DNA of 64,000 bases. Origin: Zobellia galactanivorans (GTDB lineage Bacteria; Bacteroidota; Bacteroidia; Flavobacteriales; Flavobacteriaceae). The notes beneath the pieces are model-generated. The model had not been told where the DNA came from. It saw only the letters and a list, made by a program, of their open reading frames with translations, and did not search any database. The DNA is taken from positions 2,910,501-2,974,500 of the forward strand of contig NC_015844.1 in NCBI RefSeq assembly GCF_000973105.1, given 5' to 3'. Each line of letters opens with the position of its first letter. Positions within the stretch are counted from its first letter, which is position 1. The position numbers and the translations under genes are program-made. Of this stretch, positions 51,948-61,968 are shown piece after piece.

Positions 51948-54900
51948 TTAGAATTTAGCTGTTAAAGTCAAACCATACTGTCTGGTCGGTGGAGTTTGGG
52001 ACTGGGTACCGAAGCCAACAGCATTACCGGATGAATAATTGAATTCTGGATCAGTGTAAACATTGTCAGCTGGTCTCCACATAAATAAATTACGGCCATA
52101 GAGTCCAAGGCTTAGAGCTTGCATACCCAATTTGTCTACGATTGCATCATCGAAAGAATACGAAAGGGATATCTCTCTTAATTTTAGTACAGAGGCATCG
52201 GAAACATAATTTGATTTGGTGTCACCGTATACGTCCCAGAAAGAATTACCGCCGCCACTTGTTAAACGATCATTGTTTTCGACATAGCCACCTGAGCCGT
52301 CTTCATATACCGAGTTAGGAAAGACGAAGGCTTGTCTTCCAGCGGTAACACCATGTTGCGTCAACCCGGTAAATTCAAGGACGTCAACGATATTGTTGTA
52401 ATATACATGACCTGTTCTGTAATCGGCTACGGCATATAGTGATAAACCTTTGTATTTTAGGGTAGTGTTTAACCCTACGATATAGTCAGGAGTTGTTTTT
52501 CCTTGAATTTGGAGATCTGATGCTTCTAGTGGGTCACCATCATCTCCAACAATTACTCTTCCCAGTTCATCCCTTTGATAATCGGTAGTTTTAAGTAGGG
52601 GGTAAGACTCGCCTACTTTTGCAACTACAACTGCACCATAGCCGGGACCATCTACGTATGGAGAGCCTATTTCGATTTCGTTAACACCATCAGAAAGAGA
52701 GATTACTTCCGATTTGTTTAAAGCATAGTTGACGCCCAAGTCCCAAGAAAAGTCTTCGTTTTTTAGAATGGTTCCGTTTAAGTCAACTTCCAAACCTTGG
52801 TTTTGTACCTCTCCTAAGTTGGTTAAAATACTTGTGGCACCTGAAGTTGTGGATGTATTGATGGGGACGATTTGATCTGTAGTGTTTGTCTGATAACCTG
52901 TAATGCTACCTGATAGTCGGTCGCCTTTAAAGAAAGCGAATTCAATACCAGCTTCCAAAGAAGTAGTAAATTCAGGGCTTAAATTCGGATTGGGCTCCCT
53001 ACCGGATAAAGATAGTCCCGTAGTCGATCCATAAGGAAATCCGGTTGGCGCGCTAAAGACTTGGTTGATTACATAAGGGTCGGCGTCGTTACCGGTTTTT
53101 GTCCAGTTTACGTTGGCTTTCAAATATCTTAAGGTGCCTTTTAATCCTTCAAATGCATCAGTTGGTACGAACGAAATACCTGCTCCTGGGTAAAAATAGG
53201 AGCGGTTATCTGCAGGTAGGGCAGAAGACCAATCGTTTCTGGCGGTGGCATTCAAGAAAAGGTAATCTTTGAAGCCAAATGTAAGATCACCATAAACCCC
53301 AACTTTTCTATAGTCTGTTCTGCCTTCGTCGCCTTGTAATTCGCCAGTTCTAGTAGATACGTTATAGAAGTCAGGTATAATTAAGTTTAGTCCCTCGACA
53401 TTGATGGTTTTAGAATCGGTAATTCTAATGTTGTGTCCTAAGTTCGCGTTGATAGAGAAACTTTCGGATAAATCTTTGTCGATATTAATGATGAAATCGC
53501 TGTTGAAACGGGAACTGTTTAGCATCGCATCGTATGTACTCGGATTGAATTCATCGATTCTAGCATAAGTATTGGGTAATTCAAAAGCATAGGATAGTCC
53601 CCCATGTTCTTCTTTGTATTCATAGGCATATTTGGTAAAACCTAGTTTTAATGAAGCTGAAAGCCAGTCGGTGAAATCGTATTTCATGTCCCCGATAAAA
53701 GTCATTTCGGTACGATCGGTTGTGTTTCTTTGGGTATCCAATATAAACCATGGATTCTCATAGAAAGCATAATAGGAAGCTTCGTTTCTTGTGAATTGAC
53801 CCGTTCTCCAATCTTTTACTTCGTTGATTGGGATGTGTAAAGGAGTATTTAAAATATACCAATAGAGAGGTCTTTCTTGGTGACCACCTTGACCTACAAC
53901 ATTAGCATGGGAACGGAATAAAGATAAGTTACCTCCAACTTCCAGTTTGCCAAAGTCGTAAGATCCTTTTAATCTAACATTGGTTCGGTTGTATTGGTCT
54001 TTAGGTATTACGCCATCGGTTAAGGAGTGGTCTAGAGAGAATAGGAAGTCACTCTTTTCGTCTCCTCCACTAAATGAAATACCGTTTCTTATCGTACTTC
54101 CTGATTGAAAGAAGGACTTATGGTTTCCTGGGATTGGGCTATAGGGAACTTGCCAAACACTACCATCTTCATAAGTTTCACTGGCATCGACCAGACGTCC
54201 GTCAAAACGTGGGCCCCATGCTACGTTTTCTAGTGGCCATAGTGTTCCATCGGGAAAACCTCCAACACCAAACTCATCTTGTAATTCAGGTAAGAAGGCT
54301 ACTGACTCTTGTTGGATACTGGAGTTGAATGTGACGCTAACTTTTCCTTCCCCCGATTTAGTTTTGATAACGACAACTCCATTGGCTGCATCGGAACCGT
54401 AAAGAGCGGATGCATTAGCTCCTTTTAACACCGAAATTTCGGCAATGTCGTCAGGGTTAATGCGGTCAAAGGCATCTCTGCTTGAGGGATATCCATCGAC
54501 AACAATTAAGGCTTGGTTGTTTCCTAATAACGAACGGTTACCCCTTAAAACAACCCTTGTGCTTGGGTTAACTCCGTTGCTAATAGTGTTTATTTGCATA
54601 CCGGAAACTTTACCTACCATGGCCGTAGCGGTATTTACAGCCCTCGTTTGAGTTAACTGATCATTGTCTACTTTTCCTACGGAGTAAGAAAGTTCACGTG
54701 GCTTTCTTTCTATACCCAAGGCAGTAACCACCACTTCTTCCAATGCTTCTGCGTCTTCTTCCATTTGAACATTGATGGTGTTACTGTTGCCAACTTTCTG
54801 GCTACTGTCTTTGTAACCTAGGTAGGAAAAGATTAAGTTTTGACCTGTCTCGGCTTTAATGGCAAAAATACCGTCAAAATCAGTTTGGGTACCATTTGTG

Positions 54901-55046
54901 GTGCCTTGTACGACAATGTTAACCCCCGGCAATGGAAGACCATCTTGATCTAAAACCTTACCGGTTATGGTTTTGCTTTGTGCAAAAGATAACTGCACAA
55001 TTAACGCCAATAACAGCGTCAACAATCCTTTTTGTTTTGCTCTCAT
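51948..55046 (-). CDS. SusC/RagA-family TonB-dependent transporter
   Basis: The 1032-aa outer-membrane transporter has a signal peptide (QLSFAQ), a carboxypeptidase-D-like domain (residues ~22-95, KTITGKVLDQDGLPLPGVNI), a TonB-box-like EEVVVTALG, a plug domain (NQALIVVDGYPSSRD ... VVVIKTKSG) and a 22-strand barrel ending LTLTAKF. The first ~100 residues are nearly the same as in the second SusC gene (58620-61880), though the rest has diverged. With SusD it forms a pedal-bin importer driven by TonB. It is first of three genes. A shared leader with a palindrome lies before the ATG. Confidence 0.95.
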   Translation of the reverse strand: MRAKQKGLLTLLLALIVQLSFAQSKTITGKVLDQDGLPLPGVNIVVQGTTNGTQTDFDGIFAIKAETGQNLIFSYLGYKDSSQKVGNSNTINVQMEEDAEALEEVVVTALGIERKPRELSYSVGKVDNDQLTQTRAVNTATAMVGKVSGMQINTISNGVNPSTRVVLRGNRSLLGNNQALIVVDGYPSSRDAFDRINPDDIAEISVLKGANASALYGSDAANGVVVIKTKSGEGKVSVTFNSSIQQESVAFLPELQDEFGVGGFPDGTLWPLENVAWGPRFDGRLVDASETYEDGSVWQVPYSPIPGNHKSFFQSGSTIRNGISFSGGDEKSDFLFSLDHSLTDGVIPKDQYNRTNVRLKGSYDFGKLEVGGNLSLFRSHANVVGQGGHQERPLYWYILNTPLHIPINEVKDWRTGQFTRNEASYYAFYENPWFILDTQRNTTDRTEMTFIGDMKYDFTDWLSASLKLGFTKYAYEYKEEHGGLSYAFELPNTYARIDEFNPSTYDAMLNSSRFNSDFIINIDKDLSESFSINANLGHNIRITDSKTINVEGLNLIIPDFYNVSTRTGELQGDEGRTDYRKVGVYGDLTFGFKDYLFLNATARNDWSSALPADNRSYFYPGAGISFVPTDAFEGLKGTLRYLKANVNWTKTGNDADPYVINQVFSAPTGFPYGSTTGLSLSGREPNPNLSPEFTTSLEAGIEFAFFKGDRLSGSITGYQTNTTDQIVPINTSTTSGATSILTNLGEVQNQGLEVDLNGTILKNEDFSWDLGVNYALNKSEVISLSDGVNEIEIGSPYVDGPGYGAVVVAKVGESYPLLKTTDYQRDELGRVIVGDDGDPLEASDLQIQGKTTPDYIVGLNTTLKYKGLSLYAVADYRTGHVYYNNIVDVLEFTGLTQHGVTAGRQAFVFPNSVYEDGSGGYVENNDRLTSGGGNSFWDVYGDTKSNYVSDASVLKLREISLSYSFDDAIVDKLGMQALSLGLYGRNLFMWRPADNVYTDPEFNYSSGNAVGFGTQSQTPPTRQYGLTLTAKF

Positions 55047-55133
55047 TTTATAATTATTTGAATTAGCTATCGTAAAAATCTTAATTCCTCGTTAAAAATC
55101 CAATTTTTTTTAACGTAAAGTTATGCGTGCATA
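55047..55133 (-). promoter_or_regulatory. Conserved SusC leader with TATGC-GCATA palindrome (copy 1)
   Basis: On the minus strand TATGCACGCATAA begins the block, followed by GTTAAAAAAAATTGG, then TTAACG and a nearly invariant TAGCTAATTCAAATAATT before the ATG. The same order and spacing occur in front of the second SusC gene (61881-61968). The last part is likely the 5' leader of the mRNA; the palindrome is an operator candidate. Confidence 0.6.
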
Positions 55134-55918
55134 GCTTTTTTGTGTGAAAAAAAGTTCTTTTTTATACTTTAATGCGAATAATACCACAATGTTTGGAGAT
55201 AAAGTTGTGTTATTGGTGTTTTTTCTATCGGTCTTGGAGTGAGAAGGTTTTGTGGTAAAACATTGGTGAAGCTGTACTTATTGTATTAATCTAGAGGTCT
55301 TGAAAAACGGCCTTTTATCTTATTTATTTTTTGGTGTGACAAGACGGGAGACCAAAATTTTTTTCAAAACTTGAATGTGTTATACGTGTTTAGAATTAGA
55401 AATGGGCAATCGATGTATTTGAGAGGGGCAAAAGTAGAAGGTGTTGGTAAGATTCTGTTTTCTGTTGAATGCTAAACCGTAAAAGCCAACAAAGGTGTTT
55501 TGTAGTCGATTTGATGTAGTTGGCCTTCGTAAATTTTAAGCTATGTGGATAGGTCTCTCCGGGGCTAATAAACGTATTTTTATTATCCATTACATAGAGC
55601 AATAGGAACTGATAAATTTTGATTTACTAATATCATTATAGCTCGTATGTCTGGTATACAAGGTCCAAAGGATATTTATTAATTGTTATAATGACGACTC
55701 TCCCGTTTTCTTTTGGGGGAGGGGGGACTAGTAACGGCTTGCGGTTTCTTGCTAGGCAGGGGCGTTCGAATGTGTGTCTTTTGACAAAGGGATAGTGCAG
55801 AGGTAAGAAAAGTGTGGTCGGTTAAAAATCGAGAACGATTTTTTTGTCAAGGAAGGATGTGCTTCGATGGCTAATTATTTTTAATTGATACCGGTGGATA
55901 TACCAGATATAACAAAAG
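55134..55918. other. Non-coding region before the first SusC gene
   Basis: About 785 bp of AT-rich DNA lies between the upstream palindrome and the terminator of the second SusCD locus. I see no credible gene; a 68-residue open frame at 55396-55602 (minus) lacks coding character. There is a G-rich stretch at about 55717-55727. It may hold distal regulatory sites. Confidence 0.5.
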
Positions 55919-55950
55919 AAAAGGGGCCATCTGTTTAGATGGCCCCTTTT
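55919..55950. terminator. Terminator of the second SusCD locus
   Basis: AAAAGGGGCCATCT pairs with AGATGGCCCCTTTT across GTTT. On the minus strand it is followed by a T-rich run (TTTTCTTTTG). It lies 29 bp beyond the stop at 55979. Confidence 0.92.
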
Positions 55951-55978
55951 TAATTAGGTGTGGTATAAAAGCTAAATG

Positions 55979-57154
55979 TTATTTAATTTCAGCCTCACCG
56001 TATTCAATTGATAAATCTGTTTGGGTAGTGCCACCATTTGTGGTTAGAATATCCCCGATTTTAATCATACCGTATTCGGTAACTTCTTTGTCGTCGGCAC
56101 CTTCTTCGGTAACGGTTCGAGTTATTTTATAAACAAACAAATCTCCTTTTGCAGTAGTAGTGAAACCTGTTTCTTTAGTACCGGCGTCATAGAGTCTTTT
56201 TGCTATCAATAAGTCTTTTTCAGCAAAGAGTTTATCTACAGTGTTATAGTACTCGCTCTCTCCGGATAAATCACCGACTTTCACAAAGTCAATATCGGTA
56301 TCGCCTTCTTTTTCAAAACCGCTAGGGCCGTTAAACTTTATTTCCCCATCCTCTTCGTTCAGATCAGAATATAGGGTAGCGGTGTCTAAGCTTAACTTGC
56401 TTTTTGAAACGTCGGAACTTAATACTACACTATTGCTGCTTTCAAAAGTTTGGCTTACGATGGGTATATGAGTTTCCAAAGTGTCGGTTAAACCGCCGCT
56501 TGTAGCTATGAATCTATAATAAAGAGTGTCCTTTACAGCTAGATTGTAACCGTAGCTGGTATCGGTAAAATTAACAAAGTAAATCTCTTCGCCATCAATA
56601 TTCAAGGGTCTTCCAAGAGGAGTTGTGGAAGCGTAAGTTCCTTCTTTTCCTTTTTTCCATTCCAAAGATATATTGTCGATTACCGCAGATTGAGTAGAAG
56701 CTTTAAAACCTAAAGTGTCTTGTACTGAAGAGTTATAGGTAATGACATCTAGTTCTTTTTCTAGAGAAAGGGCTTTCTCGATCTTAACATTAAATTCCTT
56801 TGAATAAGGCAGGCCATTGGACAGTGAAGTGACGGTCATAAAGTCGATTCCGTCTTCCAGCTGCTCTTCGCCATTTAATGTTCCTAATAAAGATGAATTA
56901 AATGTTGCGTTATTGCCAGAGATTGTAGCATCAACGGTAGTTTCTCCTTTACTCACTTGCACTCCTGATACGGTTACGTCATCAGCTGTAAAGATGGAAA
57001 ACTCCATTGTGTGATTTTCATCAAGGGTGCTCAGGGTACTTGTGTTTAAAATTACACTGGCGCCTAAATCGTAATTGCCGATTTGGCCGTCATCGTCGCT
57101 ACAAGAGAGAAGAGCGCATATCGGCAAAATCAAGAATATTTTAATTTTTTTCAT
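55979..57154 (-). CDS. SusCD-associated lipoprotein of unknown fold
   Basis: The 391-aa lipoprotein (lipobox LLSC; mature start SDDDGQIGNYDLG) is strand-rich throughout and Asp/Thr/Ser-rich, with repeated short Ig-like modules (FSIFTADDVTVSGVQVSKGETTVDATISGNN; YRFIATSGGLTDTLETHIPIVSQ). I recognise no named family. It follows SusD by 27 bp and closes the second unit, in the same place as the Calx-beta-like lipoprotein of the first unit, but the two are not obviously related. A surface ligand-binding role is inferred. Confidence 0.75.
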   Translation of the reverse strand: MKKIKIFLILPICALLSCSDDDGQIGNYDLGASVILNTSTLSTLDENHTMEFSIFTADDVTVSGVQVSKGETTVDATISGNNATFNSSLLGTLNGEEQLEDGIDFMTVTSLSNGLPYSKEFNVKIEKALSLEKELDVITYNSSVQDTLGFKASTQSAVIDNISLEWKKGKEGTYASTTPLGRPLNIDGEEIYFVNFTDTSYGYNLAVKDTLYYRFIATSGGLTDTLETHIPIVSQTFESSNSVVLSSDVSKSKLSLDTATLYSDLNEEDGEIKFNGPSGFEKEGDTDIDFVKVGDLSGESEYYNTVDKLFAEKDLLIAKRLYDAGTKETGFTTTAKGDLFVYKITRTVTEEGADDKEVTEYGMIKIGDILTTNGGTTQTDLSIEYGEAEIK

Positions 57155-57181
57155 AATTTATATTTTATGACTGTTTTTTAA

Positions 57182-58609
57182 TTAGTTTTTATCCCAGAAT
57201 AGCTTTGTTTCCAATTCGTCTCCACCGATACTTGTGATAGCTGCCTTTATATTTACTTCGTTCAAAGTAAGTTCAACATCTGGGTAGGTCAATCGGTATG
57301 GAGGCTGACCGTTGGTCGTCTCCGCATCTTCGGGAGCAGTTAATAATGGGTAATCTAATCGTCTCCATTCAGTCCATGATTCAAAACCTCTATTGTAAAG
57401 TGCCAACCATTTTTGAGTGCCTAATTTTTGTTTGTAATCTCCAGGGGCCGTACTGTATGCAACAGAGGCTTGTCCCAAATAACCTGCGGCTTCCGCATCT
57501 GTTCCTCCCCAATAATTGATGGAAGCGGTAACGGCATTGTTATAGTGCGTTTCTGCATCACCGGTAATAAAACCTCTCTCTACAGCTTCGGCCAATAAGA
57601 ATTCAACATCGTAATAAGTAAGCAATGGAGCTTCTAAAGTCGGGTCTTTACCGATTTTGTCCGATACATGTGAAAAGTTTGGAAAGGAGTTTAGTTTACC
57701 AGGAATACCTCCAACGTATTCACCGTTATGTTGGGTGAAATAGTCGTCTCTTCTAGGGTCGTTCAAAGACCCCATCATGTCAACAATAGTGTTGGTTGGG
57801 ACATAGTCATCACGTCCGGATAATACCAATGCCGCATAAACGGGGTTGGTATACGGTGCTGCACTTTCGAAAGCTATTTTCATGTCGTCGCTTGCAGAAG
57901 TGAAAACACCACTGGCAACAGCAGAACTTACAACAGTTTCGGCTTTGGCTGGGTCTGAATCGGCCAACATCATTCCCATTTGTAACTTTAAAGAGTTAGC
58001 GAACTTTTTCCATTGGGCAATGTCACCATTATAAACGATATCTTCAGATGCTGAAAAACCGACTTCATCCTCTACGAATTTTGAAAGTACGTTATTATCA
58101 AGTCTGTCAATTAAGTCATTAAATACAACGTCTTGTTTGTCAAATACGGGATTTAAAACATCTATGTCCAGTGCTTCTGTGTAAGGGATGTCCCCAAAAG
58201 AAGTTACAAGAACATAATAGGTGTAAATTTCGTATAGTTCAATAGTCGCGATCTTGTTGGCCTGTACATCTGGCAAACCACTAACTAAACTTTTGGCTTC
58301 CTTAAAGTTTTTCAATACATCCCTGTATAAAACTTCCCAATGAAATTCATCGATTCGTCTAGTTTTAAGGTCATAATTGGCCTCATCTGTATAGGTCGTC
58401 TCTGTCCAATGCTGAACTATTAGTCTAAAGATGTTTTCATTGACGCTAGTTTCGGCCATCTGATTAAACAACTTATACTGGGCACTTGTAAAAAGGGATG
58501 CATCGGTGGTGTTTGCAAAATCCTTTTTGTTTACGTTCAGCTCCTCCAAATCATTAGTGCACGATAGCGCCACTAAAGACAAAAGAGCTATGATTATATT
58601 TTTTTTCAT
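57182..58609 (-). CDS. SusD/RagB-family nutrient-binding lipoprotein
   Basis: The 475-aa lipoprotein (lipobox ALSC) has SusD-like_2 helices: LNVNKKDFANTTDASLFTSAQYKLF, YYVLVTSFGDIPYTEALD, QWKKFANSLKLQMGMML and LLAEAVERGFITGDAETHYNNAVTASINYWG. It is the surface lid of the neighbouring SusC transporter and starts 10 bp after its stop. It shares the family but not close identity with the other SusD. The substrate is unknown. Confidence 0.93.
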   Translation of the reverse strand: MKKNIIIALLSLVALSCTNDLEELNVNKKDFANTTDASLFTSAQYKLFNQMAETSVNENIFRLIVQHWTETTYTDEANYDLKTRRIDEFHWEVLYRDVLKNFKEAKSLVSGLPDVQANKIATIELYEIYTYYVLVTSFGDIPYTEALDIDVLNPVFDKQDVVFNDLIDRLDNNVLSKFVEDEVGFSASEDIVYNGDIAQWKKFANSLKLQMGMMLADSDPAKAETVVSSAVASGVFTSASDDMKIAFESAAPYTNPVYAALVLSGRDDYVPTNTIVDMMGSLNDPRRDDYFTQHNGEYVGGIPGKLNSFPNFSHVSDKIGKDPTLEAPLLTYYDVEFLLAEAVERGFITGDAETHYNNAVTASINYWGGTDAEAAGYLGQASVAYSTAPGDYKQKLGTQKWLALYNRGFESWTEWRRLDYPLLTAPEDAETTNGQPPYRLTYPDVELTLNEVNIKAAITSIGGDELETKLFWDKN

Positions 58610-58619
58610 TTTTTATATA

Positions 58620-61600
58620 TTAAAATTGAAGTTTAACGTTTAGGGCAAAGTTCCTTGTGGTAGGTAAAGATCCGGAGGAAATCCCTTGAATATTACCAGC
58701 TCCAAAACCTGTTTCGGGATCGGCATCCGGTATATTTTTATGTATGATCCACAAGTTTGATCCAACTAGACTTAAAGATAAATTGTCCATTTTTAATTTT
58801 GAGACAAAATCCTTAGGGAAATTGTACGCCAAACTAACTTCGCGCAATTTAACAAAGGAAGCATCGTATACAAATTCGCTTAAAGGTAATGCCTGGTAAC
58901 CTGTGTTTCCAAAACCACTTGCATCTAGTCTTGTTGTGTTCGGTGTTCCATCGGCTAATACCCCCTCGTATATAAAACCACCGCCATCTGAAAGAGCGTT
59001 TCTTACGGGGTTGCCTAAATCGTTAATGTACGATGTGCTTGCGAGCACGCCCGTAGCTTGTCCATAACGTTGGTCTAATGAGTACATGTCACCACCGCTT
59101 CTAATATCTACAAATACACTTAAGGCCAAGTTTTTGTATGCGAAAGTATTTCTGACACCACCTACCCAATCAGGGTTACCGTTACCAATAATTTGGTCGG
59201 CGTCACTCCAAACAGGTTTTCCGTTATCTCCGATTATTCTTTGACCATTCTCGTTATATGTGTAATCGGTTCCTTTTAAGGCGCCGTACCTTTCTCCTGG
59301 TTTGGCTACTACTTGCACTCCAAATGAACCGATCAACAGTTCGTCAAGTCCCTCGGCTAGAGAGATTACAGTACTTTCGTTTTTAGACCAGTTTACATTG
59401 AGTTTCCATTTAAAGTCATCGGTAATATCGAATTCCGAAAAAGCGGTTAGTTCAATACCCTTGCTTTCTAGTTCCCCGGCATTAATGATCTTGCTAACGT
59501 AACCTGTAGTTTCACTTACGGATACGGGAACAATCTGATCTGTAGTGTTTGTTTTGTACAAAGCAAGGTCAAACCCTAGGTTTGCCTTTTCTAGAAACCT
59601 CATTTCAAGACCTACTTCATACGATGTTGATAGCTCAGGTTTTAAGTTTGGGTTTTTCTTTGAGTTACTTACGGCAGCCGCGGCATTTCCTTGAAAGGAA
59701 GTTAAGGCGGTGTAGGTGTCGTAGATATCATCAAAACCGGTATCATTACCAATTTGTGCCCAGTTAGCCCTTAATTTACCGAATTTGATAAAGGGTACGT
59801 TTAGGTTGTTGGAAAACAAGTATGAACCTGAAACAGCTGGGTAATAATAGGAATTATTGTCAGCAGGTAGGGTAGATGATTGGTCACGTCGTAAGGTACC
59901 TTCTAGGAAAAGGAAATCCCTGTAACCGAAAGTAGCTCCGGCATAAAAGCTTTGAACCTCTATCGTTTCATCCCTTTCCTTTGGATTGGGCAATGCATCT
60001 GTGGTATTTTGCAAGGAGTATACCCCAGGAACCTTTAGACCACCATTTGTTGCAGCGGTAAGCATGTTAAGGGTCGAATGCCTAACATTTCCACCTAGAA
60101 AAGAACTGAAACTTAAATCATCGGTAAAGTTTTTTGAGTAATTTATCAATAGGTCTACATTGGTTTCCCTTGAATTGATGTTCCTTCTGAGGTACCCCGA
60201 CTGTTGGTCGTTTCTGTTGTAACTTCCATCACTGCCTTCGTTGATACCAAAAGCGGTAGCAACAGACCCTACGGCGCGTCTTTCTTCTTGTATTTCGCTA
60301 TACTGATCTACGGCCGCTTTACCTGTAACGGATAGATTATCGGTAATGTCGTATTTTAATTGGGCATAACCTGTTAATCTGTCCCTGCCATCGTTTTGAT
60401 AGTTTTCATAACGTGTCCAATAGGGATTATCCCAATATATGGGTTGTAAATCCGTTGGGGACTTAGGGTTCCAAGTGATGTTTTCACCAGTGGCTTCATA
60501 AGCGGCTTTTTGCTTTGCGAAGTCAACATTGTTTTGACCCCACTGACGCATAAAACCTACAATGTTGTCATTGTAACCGGTAGAGTTACGACCTACGGTT
60601 TTACTGTTTACATAGGTAACATAACCGGTAGCTTGTAACTTATCGGTCAACATAGCAGTGGCAGATAGGGAAAATGTATTTCTCTTCTGAGAGCTGTTAG
60701 GAAGGATACCTGTGGCATCGTAATTTGAGTAAGATAGTCTGAATGAGCCATCCCTATCCGCAAATTGTTTTGCAACGGAAACGGAGTTCGTAAAGGAGGT
60801 TGGAGTGGTAAAAAAGCTCAAAGGACCGTTTTTGGAAGCCTCCCAAGGTCGTGCAACTCCGTAAGTGTCGGGAAGCTGCGGGTATAGGGCGTCCCATTGT
60901 AGTAATTTTAAATTAGAGTCGAATGCAGGACCGAAAGATGCATCGTCATTTACGTTTGCATAACGGTCAATTGTTCCATCCCCATTAAAATCAGATGGTG
61001 TAAAATTGTAGTCGTCACCACCATAGCCCGCTCCGTATTCTTGTTGGAATTTAGGAAAGGTAGTATTGTCGATGCTACCGATACTGGCGTTTGAAGATAA
61101 GGTTATGGTATAATCCTTCTTGTTCGCGCTGGTACCTTTTTTTGTGTTTATGACAATAACACCATTGGAGGCTCTTGAACCGTATAAAGCGGTTGCGGCA
61201 GCTCCTTTTAAGACGTTCATGGATTCTATATCGTCTGGGTTGATGTCGGAAATAGGGTTACCGTAATCATATCCAGTGGCACCTTGTGACTGAGTACCTG
61301 TATTGGTATTCCTGTTGGAAATTGGCACACCGTCAACAACGAACAGGGCTTGGTTTGAGCCTGTTAGCGAGGTTTGTCCCCTTATAACAACGTTGGTGGA
61401 CCCCCCGAGGTTATTGGTTCTTTGAACCGCAAGACCGGCAACTTTTCCTGAAAGTTGGTTCAGTACGTTCGATTCTTTTACTGTGGTAAGCTCTTCGGCA
61501 TCGACTTTTTGTGTCGCGTATCCTAAGGATTTTTTCTCCCTTTTAATACCGAGGGCGGTAACGACCACTTCGTCAAGGGCCTGGGCGTCCTCCGACATTT

Positions 61601-61880
61601 GAAGGTTAATGGTGGTCGATCCTCCAATGGTTCGGGTTTCATTTTTGTACCCGATGTAGGAGAATACTAATGATTGACCTTCGCTAGCCGAAATGGCATA
61701 GTTTCCATCAAAGTCGGTTTGGGTTCCATTAGTAGTTCCCTGAACTAAAATGTTCACGCCTGGCAGGGGTAGACCTTCTTGGTCGGTAACCGTACCGGTA
61801 ATGGTTTTGCTTTGTGCAAACGATAACTGCACGATTAACGCCAAAAACAGCGTCAACAATCCTTTTTGTTTTGCTCTCAT
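58620..61880 (-). CDS. SusC/RagA-family TonB-dependent transporter
   Basis: The product (1086 aa from ATG 61880) has a signal peptide ending LSFAQ, a carboxypeptidase-D-like domain, DEVVVTALGIKREKKSLGYATQ as TonB box and plug start, NQALFVVDGVPISN and a barrel ending FALNVKLQF. A TTG at 61910 would add ten residues and is rejected because the first SusC starts at the matching MRAKQKG. It is first of three genes. The body differs from the first SusC while the first ~100 residues and the leader are nearly the same. Confidence 0.95.
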   Translation of the reverse strand: MRAKQKGLLTLFLALIVQLSFAQSKTITGTVTDQEGLPLPGVNILVQGTTNGTQTDFDGNYAISASEGQSLVFSYIGYKNETRTIGGSTTINLQMSEDAQALDEVVVTALGIKREKKSLGYATQKVDAEELTTVKESNVLNQLSGKVAGLAVQRTNNLGGSTNVVIRGQTSLTGSNQALFVVDGVPISNRNTNTGTQSQGATGYDYGNPISDINPDDIESMNVLKGAAATALYGSRASNGVIVINTKKGTSANKKDYTITLSSNASIGSIDNTTFPKFQQEYGAGYGGDDYNFTPSDFNGDGTIDRYANVNDDASFGPAFDSNLKLLQWDALYPQLPDTYGVARPWEASKNGPLSFFTTPTSFTNSVSVAKQFADRDGSFRLSYSNYDATGILPNSSQKRNTFSLSATAMLTDKLQATGYVTYVNSKTVGRNSTGYNDNIVGFMRQWGQNNVDFAKQKAAYEATGENITWNPKSPTDLQPIYWDNPYWTRYENYQNDGRDRLTGYAQLKYDITDNLSVTGKAAVDQYSEIQEERRAVGSVATAFGINEGSDGSYNRNDQQSGYLRRNINSRETNVDLLINYSKNFTDDLSFSSFLGGNVRHSTLNMLTAATNGGLKVPGVYSLQNTTDALPNPKERDETIEVQSFYAGATFGYRDFLFLEGTLRRDQSSTLPADNNSYYYPAVSGSYLFSNNLNVPFIKFGKLRANWAQIGNDTGFDDIYDTYTALTSFQGNAAAAVSNSKKNPNLKPELSTSYEVGLEMRFLEKANLGFDLALYKTNTTDQIVPVSVSETTGYVSKIINAGELESKGIELTAFSEFDITDDFKWKLNVNWSKNESTVISLAEGLDELLIGSFGVQVVAKPGERYGALKGTDYTYNENGQRIIGDNGKPVWSDADQIIGNGNPDWVGGVRNTFAYKNLALSVFVDIRSGGDMYSLDQRYGQATGVLASTSYINDLGNPVRNALSDGGGFIYEGVLADGTPNTTRLDASGFGNTGYQALPLSEFVYDASFVKLREVSLAYNFPKDFVSKLKMDNLSLSLVGSNLWIIHKNIPDADPETGFGAGNIQGISSGSLPTTRNFALNVKLQF

Positions 61881-61968
61881 TTTATAATTATTTGAATTAG
61901 CTAGCGCCAAAAGTCCTAAATAGACGTTAATAAACCAATTTTTTTTAACTTTAAATTATGCATGCATA
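61881..61968 (-). promoter_or_regulatory. Conserved SusC leader with TATGCATGCATA palindrome (copy 2)
   Basis: On the minus strand TATGCATGCATAA is followed by the same GTTAAAAAAAATTGG tract, TTAACG and TAGCTAATTCAAATAATT as in copy 1, at the same distance (77 versus 76 bp from palindrome to ATG). The palindrome also occurs at 11914-11927. Confidence 0.6.

Noticed and set aside
55396-55602. 68-residue minus-strand open frame
   Set aside because: No coding pattern or neighbours; sits in AT-rich leader DNA.
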